From Actinotalea soli (lineage in GTDB: Bacteria; Actinomycetota; Actinomycetes; Actinomycetales; Cellulomonadaceae), in the NCBI RefSeq assembly GCF_017565425.1, contig NZ_JAGEMK010000002.1, forward strand, positions 496,001 through 560,000: a DNA stretch of 64,000 nt. Reading direction: 5' to 3'. The translations under genes and the position numbers were made by a program. The notes under the pieces were generated by a model, which was not told where the DNA came from, searched no databases, and saw only the letters and a program-made list of their open reading frames with translations. This document shows positions 25,106 through 32,823 of this stretch, piece after piece; the first letter of the stretch is position 1, and each line of letters begins with the position of its first letter.

Positions 25106-25663
25106 GTGACGACCGTGAGGACCGCCCTGAGATCGCGCCGCGGTGCCCTGGTCGCTGTCGCCCTCGGCGTGGCCTTCCTCCTCGGGGTGGCGGCGTGGGC
25201 GGTGGCGGCACCCCGGCTCGAGGCCGAGGGCGCCGGCGAGCGCCAGGTGCTCGGAGGGATCACCGTGAGTGCCGACGAGGAGATCGTCGATACCGACGAG
25301 GTCGCCGGGACCAACATGACCGGCGTGCACGTCACGAACCGTGGCCGGACGAGGATCGAGCTGAGCGGGCCTCGGGTGGTCGAGGTCGACGACGGGCTCG
25401 ACGTGAGTGTCGAGCTGCGTCCGGCCTCCTCGGAGCGCGCCGTCGAGAGCGTCGTCCTCGGGCCGGGGGAGCACGCGCAGATCTGGTTCGGGCTGAGCCA
25501 GCGCCAGTGCGGATGGGGCGGCACGACGGTCGAGCGTGCCGTCCGGGGGGTCGAGGTCGACGTGACCTCCTGGGCCGGCACGACGACCCGGACGCTGGAC
25601 GTCGAGCTCGCCTCGTGGTTCGCCGTCGAGCCCCCCGGCGAGCTGCCCGTCTGCGAGGGCTGA
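25106..25663 (+). CDS. Membrane-anchored protein of unknown function
   Basis: A 185-residue protein with a basic N-terminus and one hydrophobic segment (about residues 14-35), then an exported beta-rich domain of about 140 residues containing two Cys (RQCGWGG and a C-terminal PVCEG). I do not recognise the domain. The GTG start follows GACAGT plus a 6-base gap, which suggests a leaderless transcript separate from the upstream sugar operon. Confidence 0.65.
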   Translation: MTTVRTALRSRRGALVAVALGVAFLLGVAAWAVAAPRLEAEGAGERQVLGGITVSADEEIVDTDEVAGTNMTGVHVTNRGRTRIELSGPRVVEVDDGLDVSVELRPASSERAVESVVLGPGEHAQIWFGLSQRQCGWGGTTVERAVRGVEVDVTSWAGTTTRTLDVELASWFAVEPPGELPVCEG

Positions 25664-25690
25664 GACCTCAGGGGCGCGGGCCGGCCGGGC

Positions 25691-26212
25691 TCAGGACCCC
25701 AGGTAGGGCCTGACCGCCGAGCCGTCCCCCATCGCCGAGGCGGGGATGACGGCGAAGGTCCCGTCGGCCTGCAGGATCACCACCGCGACGTCCTCGAGGG
25801 AGCCCAGGCCGTTCTCCCGCGCCGCGGAGTGCAGGTCGGACTCGGTGAACCGGTGCCGACGCATGGCCTTCTCGACCGGCTGGCCGTCGTGGAACAGCAG
25901 GGTGGGGCCGGGGTCGACCAGCGTGGTGAAGCCGCGCGAGCTGCGCCGCAGGTAGGCCAGCAGCCACTGCAGTGCGATGAGCAGCGTGAAGGCCATGACG
26001 GCCTCGCTGACCGTGACCTCACGGGCGGTCAGCACCCGCCCGAAGGCCGAGCCCAGGGTGACCGTCAGCACGAAGTCGAACGGCGTCATCTTGGCCATGT
26101 TGCGCGGGCCGGTGGTCCGCAGCAGCAGCACGAGCCAGATGTAGCCGAGCGTGCCGATCACACCGATCCGGATGATCGGGTCCCAGCCGTCCCACCAGAG
26201 CGTCAGGTCCAT
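25691..26212 (-). CDS. DUF421 (YetF-like) membrane protein
   Basis: A 173-residue protein with about three membrane helices (residues 15-33, 43-63, 68-86) and a cytosolic YetF-type C-terminal domain. Family marks include RTTGPRNMAKMTPFDFVLTVTLGSAFG, HDGQPVEKAMRRHRFTESDLHSAARENG and DVAVVILQADGTFAVI. DUF421 proteins occur across bacteria, and some have links to sporulation and stress; the molecular role is unknown. The gene is only 9 bases downstream of the FKBP lipoprotein gene's stop in the opposite order on the same strand, so the two may share a transcript. Confidence 0.85.
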   Translation of the reverse strand: MDLTLWWDGWDPIIRIGVIGTLGYIWLVLLLRTTGPRNMAKMTPFDFVLTVTLGSAFGRVLTAREVTVSEAVMAFTLLIALQWLLAYLRRSSRGFTTLVDPGPTLLFHDGQPVEKAMRRHRFTESDLHSAARENGLGSLEDVAVVILQADGTFAVIPASAMGDGSAVRPYLGS

Positions 26213-26221
26213 GCGCCCGCC

Positions 26222-27190
26222 TCAGCTGATCGCGAGGATGTCGACCACGAAGACGAGGGTCTCGCCGGCGAGGGCGTGGGCCGTCTCCGCGGCCTCCTCG
26301 TCCTCGGGGGCCGGGCCGTAGGCCTGCTCGGGCGGGATGACCAGCAGCACCTGGCTGCCGACGGTCTGGCCGACCAGGCCCTCGTCCCAGCCGGCGATGA
26401 CCGCACCGGTGCCGATCGTCGTCGTGAAGGGCGAGCCGTTGGCCCACGAGGAGTCGAAGACCTCGCCGTCGCTGGTCGTGACGCCGTGGTACTGGAAGGT
26501 CACGGTCTGCCCGGCCTCGACCGCGTCCCCGGAGCCCTCGATCAGGGGCTGGACGACGAGCTCGGTGGGGTCCTCGTAGCCCTCGGGGATCTCGATGGTG
26601 GGGGTGCCGTCCTCGGCGAGGGTCACGCCCGGCAGGCCCTCGGGGGGCTCGACGGCCTCGCCCTCGGCGCGGGTCGGCACGACGCCGACGACCTCGATGG
26701 CCATGACCAGGGCGGGCTGGGTGCCCTGCTCGGACTCGATCGCCGGGGAGGCGAAGAGCACCCGCGAGCCGACCGACTGACCGGCCATCACGTCGATGAT
26801 CGCCGGGAAGATCTGCGGGTCGCCGAGGGGCAGCGAGTCGGTCGCGCCGTTCTCCCAGGTGGAGTTCACGACCGTGCCGTCCTCCCCCGAGTAGGTGACG
26901 GCGTCGACCGCGAGCTGCGCGTCGGCAGGGAACTCCTCGCCGGTGCCCTCGGTCTCGACCCGGGCGACCGGGTTGGTGATCTCGAAGGGCTGCTCGAAGG
27001 TCAGCGTCGGCTCCTCGCCGACCTCGCCCTCGACCGTGACGGCCTCGAGGGCGGCGACGTCCTCGGCGGTGGCCTCGGTGGTCTCCTCAGGAGCCTCCTC
27101 GGAGGTCTCGGTGGACTCCTCGGGCTCGTCGGAGGAGCAGGCTGCGAGGAGCAGGCTGCTGGCGATCAGGGCGGCGGCCAGTCGGCGCAC
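26222..27190 (-). CDS. FKBP-type peptidyl-prolyl isomerase lipoprotein with two FKBP-like domains
   Basis: A 322-residue predicted lipoprotein, lipobox LLAAC near residue 18, then an acidic Glu/Ser/Thr linker. The C-terminal domain (about 205-320) is a clear FKBP: TVTFQYHGVTTSDGEVFDSSWANGSP, VIAGWDEGLVGQTVGSQVLLVIPPEQAYG and a final FVVDILAI strand. The middle region (about 75-175) looks like a second, diverged copy lacking the full Y-x-G core (DGTVVNSTWENG, IFPAIIDVMAGQSVGSRVLFA). It likely speeds folding of exported proteins outside the membrane. The GTG at 27188-27190 follows GAAGGAAG. Confidence 0.88.
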   Translation of the reverse strand: MRRLAAALIASSLLLAACSSDEPEESTETSEEAPEETTEATAEDVAALEAVTVEGEVGEEPTLTFEQPFEITNPVARVETEGTGEEFPADAQLAVDAVTYSGEDGTVVNSTWENGATDSLPLGDPQIFPAIIDVMAGQSVGSRVLFASPAIESEQGTQPALVMAIEVVGVVPTRAEGEAVEPPEGLPGVTLAEDGTPTIEIPEGYEDPTELVVQPLIEGSGDAVEAGQTVTFQYHGVTTSDGEVFDSSWANGSPFTTTIGTGAVIAGWDEGLVGQTVGSQVLLVIPPEQAYGPAPEDEEAAETAHALAGETLVFVVDILAIS

Positions 27191-27323
27191 GGCACTTCCT
27201 TCGTCGTCGGACGCGGGTGGCCCCGCGGTGATGGTCCGCTCGCGCGGACGCGACGACTCTACGTCGAGATCCTGGGAGCCCGCTGGGCGGGCCCCGAGCC
27301 GTGGACCGGGCGAGGATGGTGCC

Positions 27324-28487
27324 ATGAGCGACGACGCCACCCCCGACGCCACCTCCGAGCGGGCGGCAGCCCTCGGCCTGACCAGCCCCGCCGCCGAGGA
27401 GGGCGCCGCGGGGCCGGTGCGCTTCGCGGTGGTGGGCAGCGGGTGGCGGGCCGAGTTCTTCCTGCGGATGGCCGTGCTGATGCCCGAGAGGTTCGCCGTG
27501 GTGGGGGTGGTGTCCAGGACCGCGGAGCGGGGCGCCGAGGTGACCGCCCGGTGGGGGACCCCGACCTTCCGCACCGTGGGCGAGCTGCTCGCCGCGACCG
27601 ACCCCGAGCTCGTCGTGGTCTCCGTGCCGTGGGACGTGACCCCCGTGGTGACCCGCGAGCTCGTCGAGGCAGGCACGCCCGTGCTGGCCGAGACCCCACC
27701 GGCTCCGGACGCGGCGGGCCTGCGCACCCTGTGGGAGCAGGTCGGCGCCTCGGGCCTGGTGCAGGTCGCCGAGCACAGCCCCGTCATGCCCGCCCACGCC
27801 GCTCGCCACCGGCTGCTCCAGGACGGGGCGATCGGTCAGGTGACCTCGGTGCAGATCTCCTCGACGCACATGTACCACGCGGTCGCGGTGATCCGGCGGC
27901 TGCTGGGGGCCGGGTTCGAGCCTGTGCGCATCACGGCCCAGCGCTTCGCGGCCCCCCTGATGAACCCGCGCACCCGCGCCGGATGGACGGGGGACAGGGA
28001 CCCCGTCGAGGCCTCCACGATCCTCGCGCTGCTCGACCTCGGCGAGGGGCGCAGCGCGGTCTACGACTTCACCGACAACCAGTGGCACAACCCGCTGCGG
28101 GCCGACCGGCTGCTGGTGCGCGGCAGCCACGGCGAGCTCCTCGACGACCGCGTCACCCGCTGGCTCGACGGCGAGACGACGATCGACTCGCCGCTGGTGC
28201 GGAGCCAGAGCGGCATCGGCCAGGACCTCGACGGCTACGACCTGCAGCACCTGTCCTTCGAGGGCCAGGTCGTCTACCGCAACCCCTTCGTCGGGGCCCG
28301 GCTCAGCGACGACGACATCGCCGTCGCGACCCTGCTCGACCGGACCGGGGCCTGGGTGCGGGGGCAGGGGGAGCCGCCGTACCCGCTCGCCGAGGGCAGC
28401 CAGGACCACCTGATCTCCCTCGCGGTCGAGGAGGCCGCGGGGACCGGACAGCCGATCACCACCGAGCGCGAGGCCTGGGCCGGTTGA
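27324..28487 (+). CDS. Gfo/Idh/MocA-type oxidoreductase
   Basis: A 387-residue NAD(P)-dependent dehydrogenase-like protein. After a 30-residue acidic tail, the Rossmann domain begins FAVVGSGWRAEFFLRMA, followed by VVGVVSRTAERG, LLAATDPELVVVSVPWDV and VLAETPPAP. The last replaces the usual catalytic-lysine EKP segment with ETP, so the Lys is missing. The C-terminal half has QVAEHSPVMPAH and a sheet domain with LVRGSHGELLDDR. The reaction and substrate are unknown. A GAGGAT box 6 bases before the ATG suggests a leaderless transcript. Confidence 0.8.
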   Translation: MSDDATPDATSERAAALGLTSPAAEEGAAGPVRFAVVGSGWRAEFFLRMAVLMPERFAVVGVVSRTAERGAEVTARWGTPTFRTVGELLAATDPELVVVSVPWDVTPVVTRELVEAGTPVLAETPPAPDAAGLRTLWEQVGASGLVQVAEHSPVMPAHAARHRLLQDGAIGQVTSVQISSTHMYHAVAVIRRLLGAGFEPVRITAQRFAAPLMNPRTRAGWTGDRDPVEASTILALLDLGEGRSAVYDFTDNQWHNPLRADRLLVRGSHGELLDDRVTRWLDGETTIDSPLVRSQSGIGQDLDGYDLQHLSFEGQVVYRNPFVGARLSDDDIAVATLLDRTGAWVRGQGEPPYPLAEGSQDHLISLAVEEAAGTGQPITTEREAWAG

Positions 28488-28572
28488 CCGTCTGTGCCGT
28501 CGGCGGCCGGGAGCCAGCGGGTCGGCCTGCGGGCGGATGACACCGCGGTCGGGCTGTTCCAGGGTGGGACCC

Positions 28573-29298
28573 ATGAGAGCGACGCGAGCCGTGACCGCCC
28601 TGGCCGTCCTCACGGTGGTGCTCGCGGGGTGCACCGCCCAGGACGGCCCCGAGGGGACGCCCGCCGCGACGACCCCCGAGACCGACACCCCGGGCCCTGA
28701 GCCCACCACGGAGGCCCCGGACCCCGAGCCGACCGAGGACGCCGCCGCGACCCCGACCGACCTGCCCGCCGACGTGCTGCCGACGACCAGCGGGCTCGCC
28801 GTCGAGGCCGAGCCCCGCGAGGAGGACGACGAGGTCACCGCTTGGCGCCTGGGGTGCAGCGAGCAGGTCCCCGCGGACGCGACGGCGATGCGCACCGTGT
28901 CCTGGGGGACGGGGGAGCTCGAGGCCCCCGTCGCGGTGCACCAGGTCGCGGTCTTCGCCGACGCCGAGCAGGCCACAGCCGCAGCCGACGACCTGGCCGC
29001 CGCGATGCAGGAGTGCGCCGACGCTCCCGCCGAGGCCAACACCACCTACCTCCTCGAGCCCGTCGACGTCGGTGCTCAGGGGTACGGGCTGGCGACGGAC
29101 TACTACGGCACGGCCGAGGGCGGTGACCTCGACGGGGTGATCGGCACCTACCTGGTCGCCTTCCGTCGCGGGAACGCCGTCGCGCTCGTCGCCTCCGAGG
29201 GGGGCGAGGGGAATGTGGCCGAGGTGCGCGAGTCCGTCGTCGCTGAGTCGATGGCCGCGTGGGAGGGGCTCTGCCGCTACGACTCGGCAGGGTGCTGA
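28573..29298 (+). CDS. Lipoprotein, possibly PknH-sensor-like
   Basis: A 241-residue predicted lipoprotein (lipobox VLAGC, Cys20) with a Pro/Thr/Glu-rich linker up to about residue 75 and a globular domain with four Cys (LGCSEQ, QECADA, LCRYDSAGC). The arrangement and AVFADAEQATAAADDLAAAMQECA resemble PknH-like extracellular sensor domains of actinobacteria, a weak resemblance by eye. No kinase gene is adjacent. The ATG at 28573 gives a proper signal peptide. Confidence 0.6.
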   Translation: MRATRAVTALAVLTVVLAGCTAQDGPEGTPAATTPETDTPGPEPTTEAPDPEPTEDAAATPTDLPADVLPTTSGLAVEAEPREEDDEVTAWRLGCSEQVPADATAMRTVSWGTGELEAPVAVHQVAVFADAEQATAAADDLAAAMQECADAPAEANTTYLLEPVDVGAQGYGLATDYYGTAEGGDLDGVIGTYLVAFRRGNAVALVASEGGEGNVAEVRESVVAESMAAWEGLCRYDSAGC

Positions 29299-29373
29299 GC
29301 GGCCGACACGGGCCCGCGCCGCACGGCGCCCGCTCGAGATGCGCCCCGTCCACCCTGGGGTGAGGCTCGGAGC

Positions 29374-30363
29374 ATGACCCGATTCGGCTACACCCTCATG
29401 ACCGAGCAGAGCGGCCCGCGCGAGCTGGTCCGCTACGCGACCGGCGCCGAGCGCAGCGGCTTCGACTTCGCCGTCTCGAGCGACCACTACTTCCCGTGGC
29501 TCGACAGCCAGGGCCACGCCCCGAACGCCTGGGCGATGCTCGGCGCCGCGGCGCAGGCCACGAGCAGCATCGAGCTGATGACCTACGTGACCGCCCCGAT
29601 CATGCGCTACCACCCGGCCCTCGTGGCGCAGCAGGCCGCGACCCTGGGGGTGCTCAGCGAGGGCCGCTTCCTGCTGAACGTCGGCGCGGGGGAGAACCTC
29701 AACGAGCACGTCATCGGTGAGCGCTGGCCCGCCGTGGGCGAGCGGCACGACATGCTCGAGGAGGCCATCGAGATCATCCGGGCGCTGCTCGCCGGGGAGC
29801 GCCTCACCTTCCAGGGGGCGCACTTCCGGGTCGACTCGGCGAAGCTGTGGGACCTGCCCGACGAGCGCATCGAGGTCGGCGCCGCGGTCTCGGGCCCGCA
29901 GTCGATCGAGCGGTTCGCCGCGGCCGTGGACCACCTCGTGACCACCGAGCCCGACGCCGCGATCATCGAGCGCTGGGACGCGGTGCGCTCCGAGGCGGGC
30001 CTGGGGGCCTCACGCAAGATCGCGCAGATGCCCATCAGCTGGGACCCGGACCGTGATGCCGCGGTCGCGCGGGCCCATGACCAGTTCCGCTGGTTCGGCC
30101 TGGGCTGGAAGGTCAACGCCGACCTGCCCACCACCGAGGCCTTCGAGTCCGCCGCGCAGTTCGTCACCCCCGAGGACGTCGCCGGCTCCATCCCCTGCGG
30201 GCCGGACCTCGACGCGGTGGCCGAGTCGGCCCAGGCCTACGTCGACGCGGGCTTCACGGACCTCGCCGTCGTCCAGATCGGCGACGAGAAGCAGCAGCAG
30301 TTCCTCGACGAGGCGGCCGGCCCTCTGCTGGAGAAGCTCCGAGGGCTGACGCCGAGCGCCTGA
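29374..30363 (+). CDS. LLM-class F420-dependent oxidoreductase
   Basis: A 329-residue luciferase-like TIM-barrel enzyme of the F420-dependent branch (FGYTLMTEQSGPRELVRYATGAERSGFDF at the start, SDHYFPWLDSQGHAP, IELMTYVTAPIMRYHPALVAQQAATL, GRFLLNVGAGENLNEHV, KLWDLPDERI, VGAAVSGPQSIE). It resembles glucose-6-phosphate dehydrogenase (Fgd)-like TIGR03557 proteins, but the substrate cannot be named with confidence. The ATG lies 75 bases after the upstream gene and no partner is adjacent. With the DDN-like gene at 1755 it points to F420 use by the organism. Confidence 0.85.
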   Translation: MTRFGYTLMTEQSGPRELVRYATGAERSGFDFAVSSDHYFPWLDSQGHAPNAWAMLGAAAQATSSIELMTYVTAPIMRYHPALVAQQAATLGVLSEGRFLLNVGAGENLNEHVIGERWPAVGERHDMLEEAIEIIRALLAGERLTFQGAHFRVDSAKLWDLPDERIEVGAAVSGPQSIERFAAAVDHLVTTEPDAAIIERWDAVRSEAGLGASRKIAQMPISWDPDRDAAVARAHDQFRWFGLGWKVNADLPTTEAFESAAQFVTPEDVAGSIPCGPDLDAVAESAQAYVDAGFTDLAVVQIGDEKQQQFLDEAAGPLLEKLRGLTPSA

Positions 30364-30407
30364 CACGAGCACGTCACCACCACCCCGAGCGACGAAGGAG
30401 GATCGCC

Positions 30408-30776
30408 ATGGCTGTCACCGCGTTTCAGGACCTGCCCCTGGCCGACCGGGACCGCGAGTGGGACGGCGGCGCCGCGGAGAGTCGCGTGCGGTCGTGGGCC
30501 GGTGCTGAGGAGGGGCCGAACGAGAAGTACCGCGACGCGCACGTCTGGTACGACGTCGACGCCAAGGAGAACTTCGGCTCGTACAAGATGCTGATCGCCG
30601 ACGTGATCGACGGTGAGCTCCACGCCGTGCCGCGAGGCGTCATGGCAGCCGGAGCCGTCATGCAGGGCTCGCGCGGCGGGATCGACCTACCGACCCGGGA
30701 CATCGATCGCGTGCGCAGCCACCTTGCGAAGTACTACGACGCGATGGGCGACGAACCGCCCTGGGAGCGTGACTGA
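30408..30776 (+). CDS. Small protein resembling the C-terminal part of phage prohead proteases
   Basis: A 122-residue soluble protein of clear coding quality with a strong GAAGGAGGA site. The segment ENFGSYKMLIADVIDGELHAVPRGV and the ending AGAVMQGSRGGIDLP plus DIDRVRSHLAKYYDAMGDEPPW resemble the region that follows the catalytic domain in some phage head-maturation proteases (SYK..I..V.DG..., GARGG..IP..D...V..HLA.HY). There is no protease domain and there are no phage genes nearby. Function unknown; it may be a domesticated phage fragment or a small family of its own. Confidence 0.65.
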   Translation: MAVTAFQDLPLADRDREWDGGAAESRVRSWAGAEEGPNEKYRDAHVWYDVDAKENFGSYKMLIADVIDGELHAVPRGVMAAGAVMQGSRGGIDLPTRDIDRVRSHLAKYYDAMGDEPPWERD

Positions 30777-30834
30777 TACCGGCGTGGCGGGTTCGGGGTC
30801 GCTCAGCGCCGGGGGCGGCCCCGGAAGGGCGCGC

Positions 30835-30881
30835 GATCGGGGTCGATCAGGGTCGCCATGTGACCCGAACCGACCCCGATC
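30835..30881. repeat. Second-family palindromic repeat, unit 1
   Basis: GATCGGGGTCG (30835-30845) and its exact complement (30871-30881) form an 11-bp outer stem around an inner GGGTC/GACCC stem. It lies 60 bases past the stop of the 122-residue gene. The nested-stem layout echoes the 50-bp repeats at 14-17 kb though the sequence differs. Confidence 0.85.
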
Positions 30882-30894
30882 AGGGGGGCGCCGC

Positions 30895-30940
30895 GATCGG
30901 GGTCGATCGGGGGCGTTACCTGGCCCCTGTCGACCCCGAC
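30895..30940. repeat. Second-family palindromic repeat, unit 2, overlapping the GH2 gene end
   Basis: TCGGGGTCGA near 30897-30906 pairs with TCGACCCCGA at 30930-30939, with an inner GGGGC/GCCCC stem. The right half encodes the last residues (about GSTGAR) and the TAA stop of the minus-strand GH2 gene. Confidence 0.8.
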
Positions 30941-32823
30941 TCGCCTGTCACCAGCCGGCGCAGCACCTCGACCGGGAGCTTGGGGGTGCGGTCGGCCCGC
31001 AGCAGGCCGTTGGTCTCCTGGCCGGTGTCGGTCAGCTGGGTCCAGCAGAACCCTGCGACGGGTCGGCACGCGCGGATCGCGGCGAGCAGGTCCCCGACCC
31101 GCTCGGCGAAGTCGTCGTCGTCGGTCGCCGTCGAGTAGCCCCAGGCGTCGTCGCGCCCTCCGGCGTAGCTGACGCCACCGAACTCGGTGAGCATGAGCGG
31201 CTGGCCACGGTCGTGGACGGGCGCAGCGTCGGTCAGGCGGATGCGACGCCCGGCCGGACCGATCCCGGCCAGCAGGCCCGTGACGGCCTCGGGGGTGCCG
31301 TAGCGCTCGCGGAGCTCGTCTCCGCGCTCGGCGTAGTCGTGGACGGTCCAGATGTCGGAGTCGGTGTGCTCCCAGCCGTCGTTCGAGACCACCGGGCGGG
31401 AGGGATCGACGGCCCGGGTCAGGTGCGCCAGGCCCAACCCGTAGTGCTGCTGGGCGACGTCGTGCGCACCGTGCTGCACCCCCCAGCTCTCGTTGAGCGG
31501 CACCCAGGTGATGATCGAGGGGTGCGAGCGGTCCCGACGGACCAGCTCGAGCCACTCCCGGGTGAGGAGCTCGACCGAGCGCGGGGAGTAGGCGTAGGCG
31601 TTGGCGGTCTCGGCCCACAGGGCCAGTCCGAGCCGGTCGGCCCAGAAGAGCAGCCGCGGGTCCTCGGCCTTCTGGTGGATGCGGGCCGCGTTGAACCCGA
31701 GGTCCTTGATCAGCTGGACCTCGGTGCGCAGGGCCTCGGCGCTCGGCGCGGCGAGGTGGCTCTCGGGCCAGAACCCCTGCTCGAGCACCGAGCGCAGGTA
31801 GTACGGACGGTCGTTGAGCAGGAACCAGCCGTGCGCGACCCCCACGCTGCGCAGGCCCAGGTAGGAGGCGACGACGTCGGCAGACTCCTCCCCAGGCGCC
31901 TCGAGGCTGAGGACAGCGTCGACCAGGGTCGGCCTCTCGGGGGACCACAGCAGCTCCTCGTACTGCTGGCCGTTGGCCTGGCGCGGCAGGTCGATGCGCA
32001 CGCGCAGGTCTCGGGTCAGGGCGGCGACCTGCTGCTCGGCGAGGAGCTCGCCGTCGTGCTCGAGCCTGACCGTGAGGGCGGTGCCTGAGGGCGGTGGGGA
32101 GCTCAGCCGGGCCGTCAGCGTGACGGAGCCGTCGGGCAGGTCCGCCTCCCAGGTGATCTCGGCCAGGTGGAGCGCCGGGACGGCCTCGAGCCACACGGGC
32201 TGCCAGATGCCCGTGGTGCGGTCGTACCAGATGGAGTGCGGCTCGTGGCGCCAGTCCTGCTTGCCGCGGGGCTGGGCGACGTCGAGGGGGTCGTCCTCGG
32301 CGCGCACCACGAGCTCGAGGCCTGCGGCGTCGACGTCGAGCCGGGCCACGTGGGTGGTGACGTCGAAGGAGAAGGGCGTCTGACCGCCCTCGTGGCTGCC
32401 GAGGTGCTGCCCGTCGAGCCAGACGTCGGCCCGGTGGTCGACCGCTCCGAGGTGCAGCAGCACGCGCTCGCCCTGGGAGCCGCGGCCGGCCTCGGCCAGC
32501 TCGGCGGCGGACAGGGTGCGTCGGTACCAGACCACGCGCTGGTGAGCCGTCTCGCTGATGCCCGACGCGGCCGACTCGGGAGGGAAGGGCACCTGGATGG
32601 TGCGGGTGAACGGGGCATGCGCCGCGGCCTCCCACCAGCGCGCGTCCAGGCCGAGGTCCTCGGGGTCGGTCGCGTACCGCCAGGGCCCGCCCAGGTCGGC
32701 CCACCGGGGTCGCAGCAGCTGCGGGCGCGGATAGGTGCCGTCCTGCGTGCTGGCCCGGGGAGCCGCGTGGGTGGCGGCGGTCCCCGGGGTCGTGGTGGTC
32801 GCCTGAGCGGTGGTGGTGGTCAC
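30916..32823 (-). CDS. Glycoside hydrolase family 2 protein
   Basis: A 635-residue cytosolic glycosidase (no signal peptide). The N-terminal jelly-roll domain (about 40-215) has VWYRRTLSA, RVLLHLGAVDHRADVWLDGQHLGSHEGGQTPFSFDVT and IWYDRTTGIWQPVWLE; a beta-sandwich follows, then the catalytic barrel from about 330. The acid/base Glu is in WVPLNESWG and the nucleophile Glu in LMLTEFGGV. Family 2 includes beta-galactosidases, glucuronidases, mannosidases and arabinosidases; the neighbouring GH43 and ABC transporter suggest a plant side-chain sugar. The GTG start overlaps the LacI regulator stop (GTGA). Its last codons lie in a palindromic repeat. Confidence 0.88.
   Translation of the reverse strand: MTTTTAQATTTTPGTAATHAAPRASTQDGTYPRPQLLRPRWADLGGPWRYATDPEDLGLDARWWEAAAHAPFTRTIQVPFPPESAASGISETAHQRVVWYRRTLSAAELAEAGRGSQGERVLLHLGAVDHRADVWLDGQHLGSHEGGQTPFSFDVTTHVARLDVDAAGLELVVRAEDDPLDVAQPRGKQDWRHEPHSIWYDRTTGIWQPVWLEAVPALHLAEITWEADLPDGSVTLTARLSSPPPSGTALTVRLEHDGELLAEQQVAALTRDLRVRIDLPRQANGQQYEELLWSPERPTLVDAVLSLEAPGEESADVVASYLGLRSVGVAHGWFLLNDRPYYLRSVLEQGFWPESHLAAPSAEALRTEVQLIKDLGFNAARIHQKAEDPRLLFWADRLGLALWAETANAYAYSPRSVELLTREWLELVRRDRSHPSIITWVPLNESWGVQHGAHDVAQQHYGLGLAHLTRAVDPSRPVVSNDGWEHTDSDIWTVHDYAERGDELRERYGTPEAVTGLLAGIGPAGRRIRLTDAAPVHDRGQPLMLTEFGGVSYAGGRDDAWGYSTATDDDDFAERVGDLLAAIRACRPVAGFCWTQLTDTGQETNGLLRADRTPKLPVEVLRRLVTGESGSTGAR

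Noticed and set aside
25829-28540. A 903-codon open frame on the plus strand
   Set aside because: It is the antisense/other-frame shadow of DUF421, FKBP and Gfo/Idh/MocA genes; the translation is low-complexity Gly/Arg/Asp/His sequence with no domains.
30408-30776. Remnant prophage
   Set aside because: Only one short gene shows resemblance to a phage protein part; neighbours are metabolic genes and no integrase, att repeat or structural gene is visible.
30777-30940. Small insertion element
   Set aside because: The two palindromic units lack a transposase or flanking target duplications that I can see; they look like short interspersed repeats.
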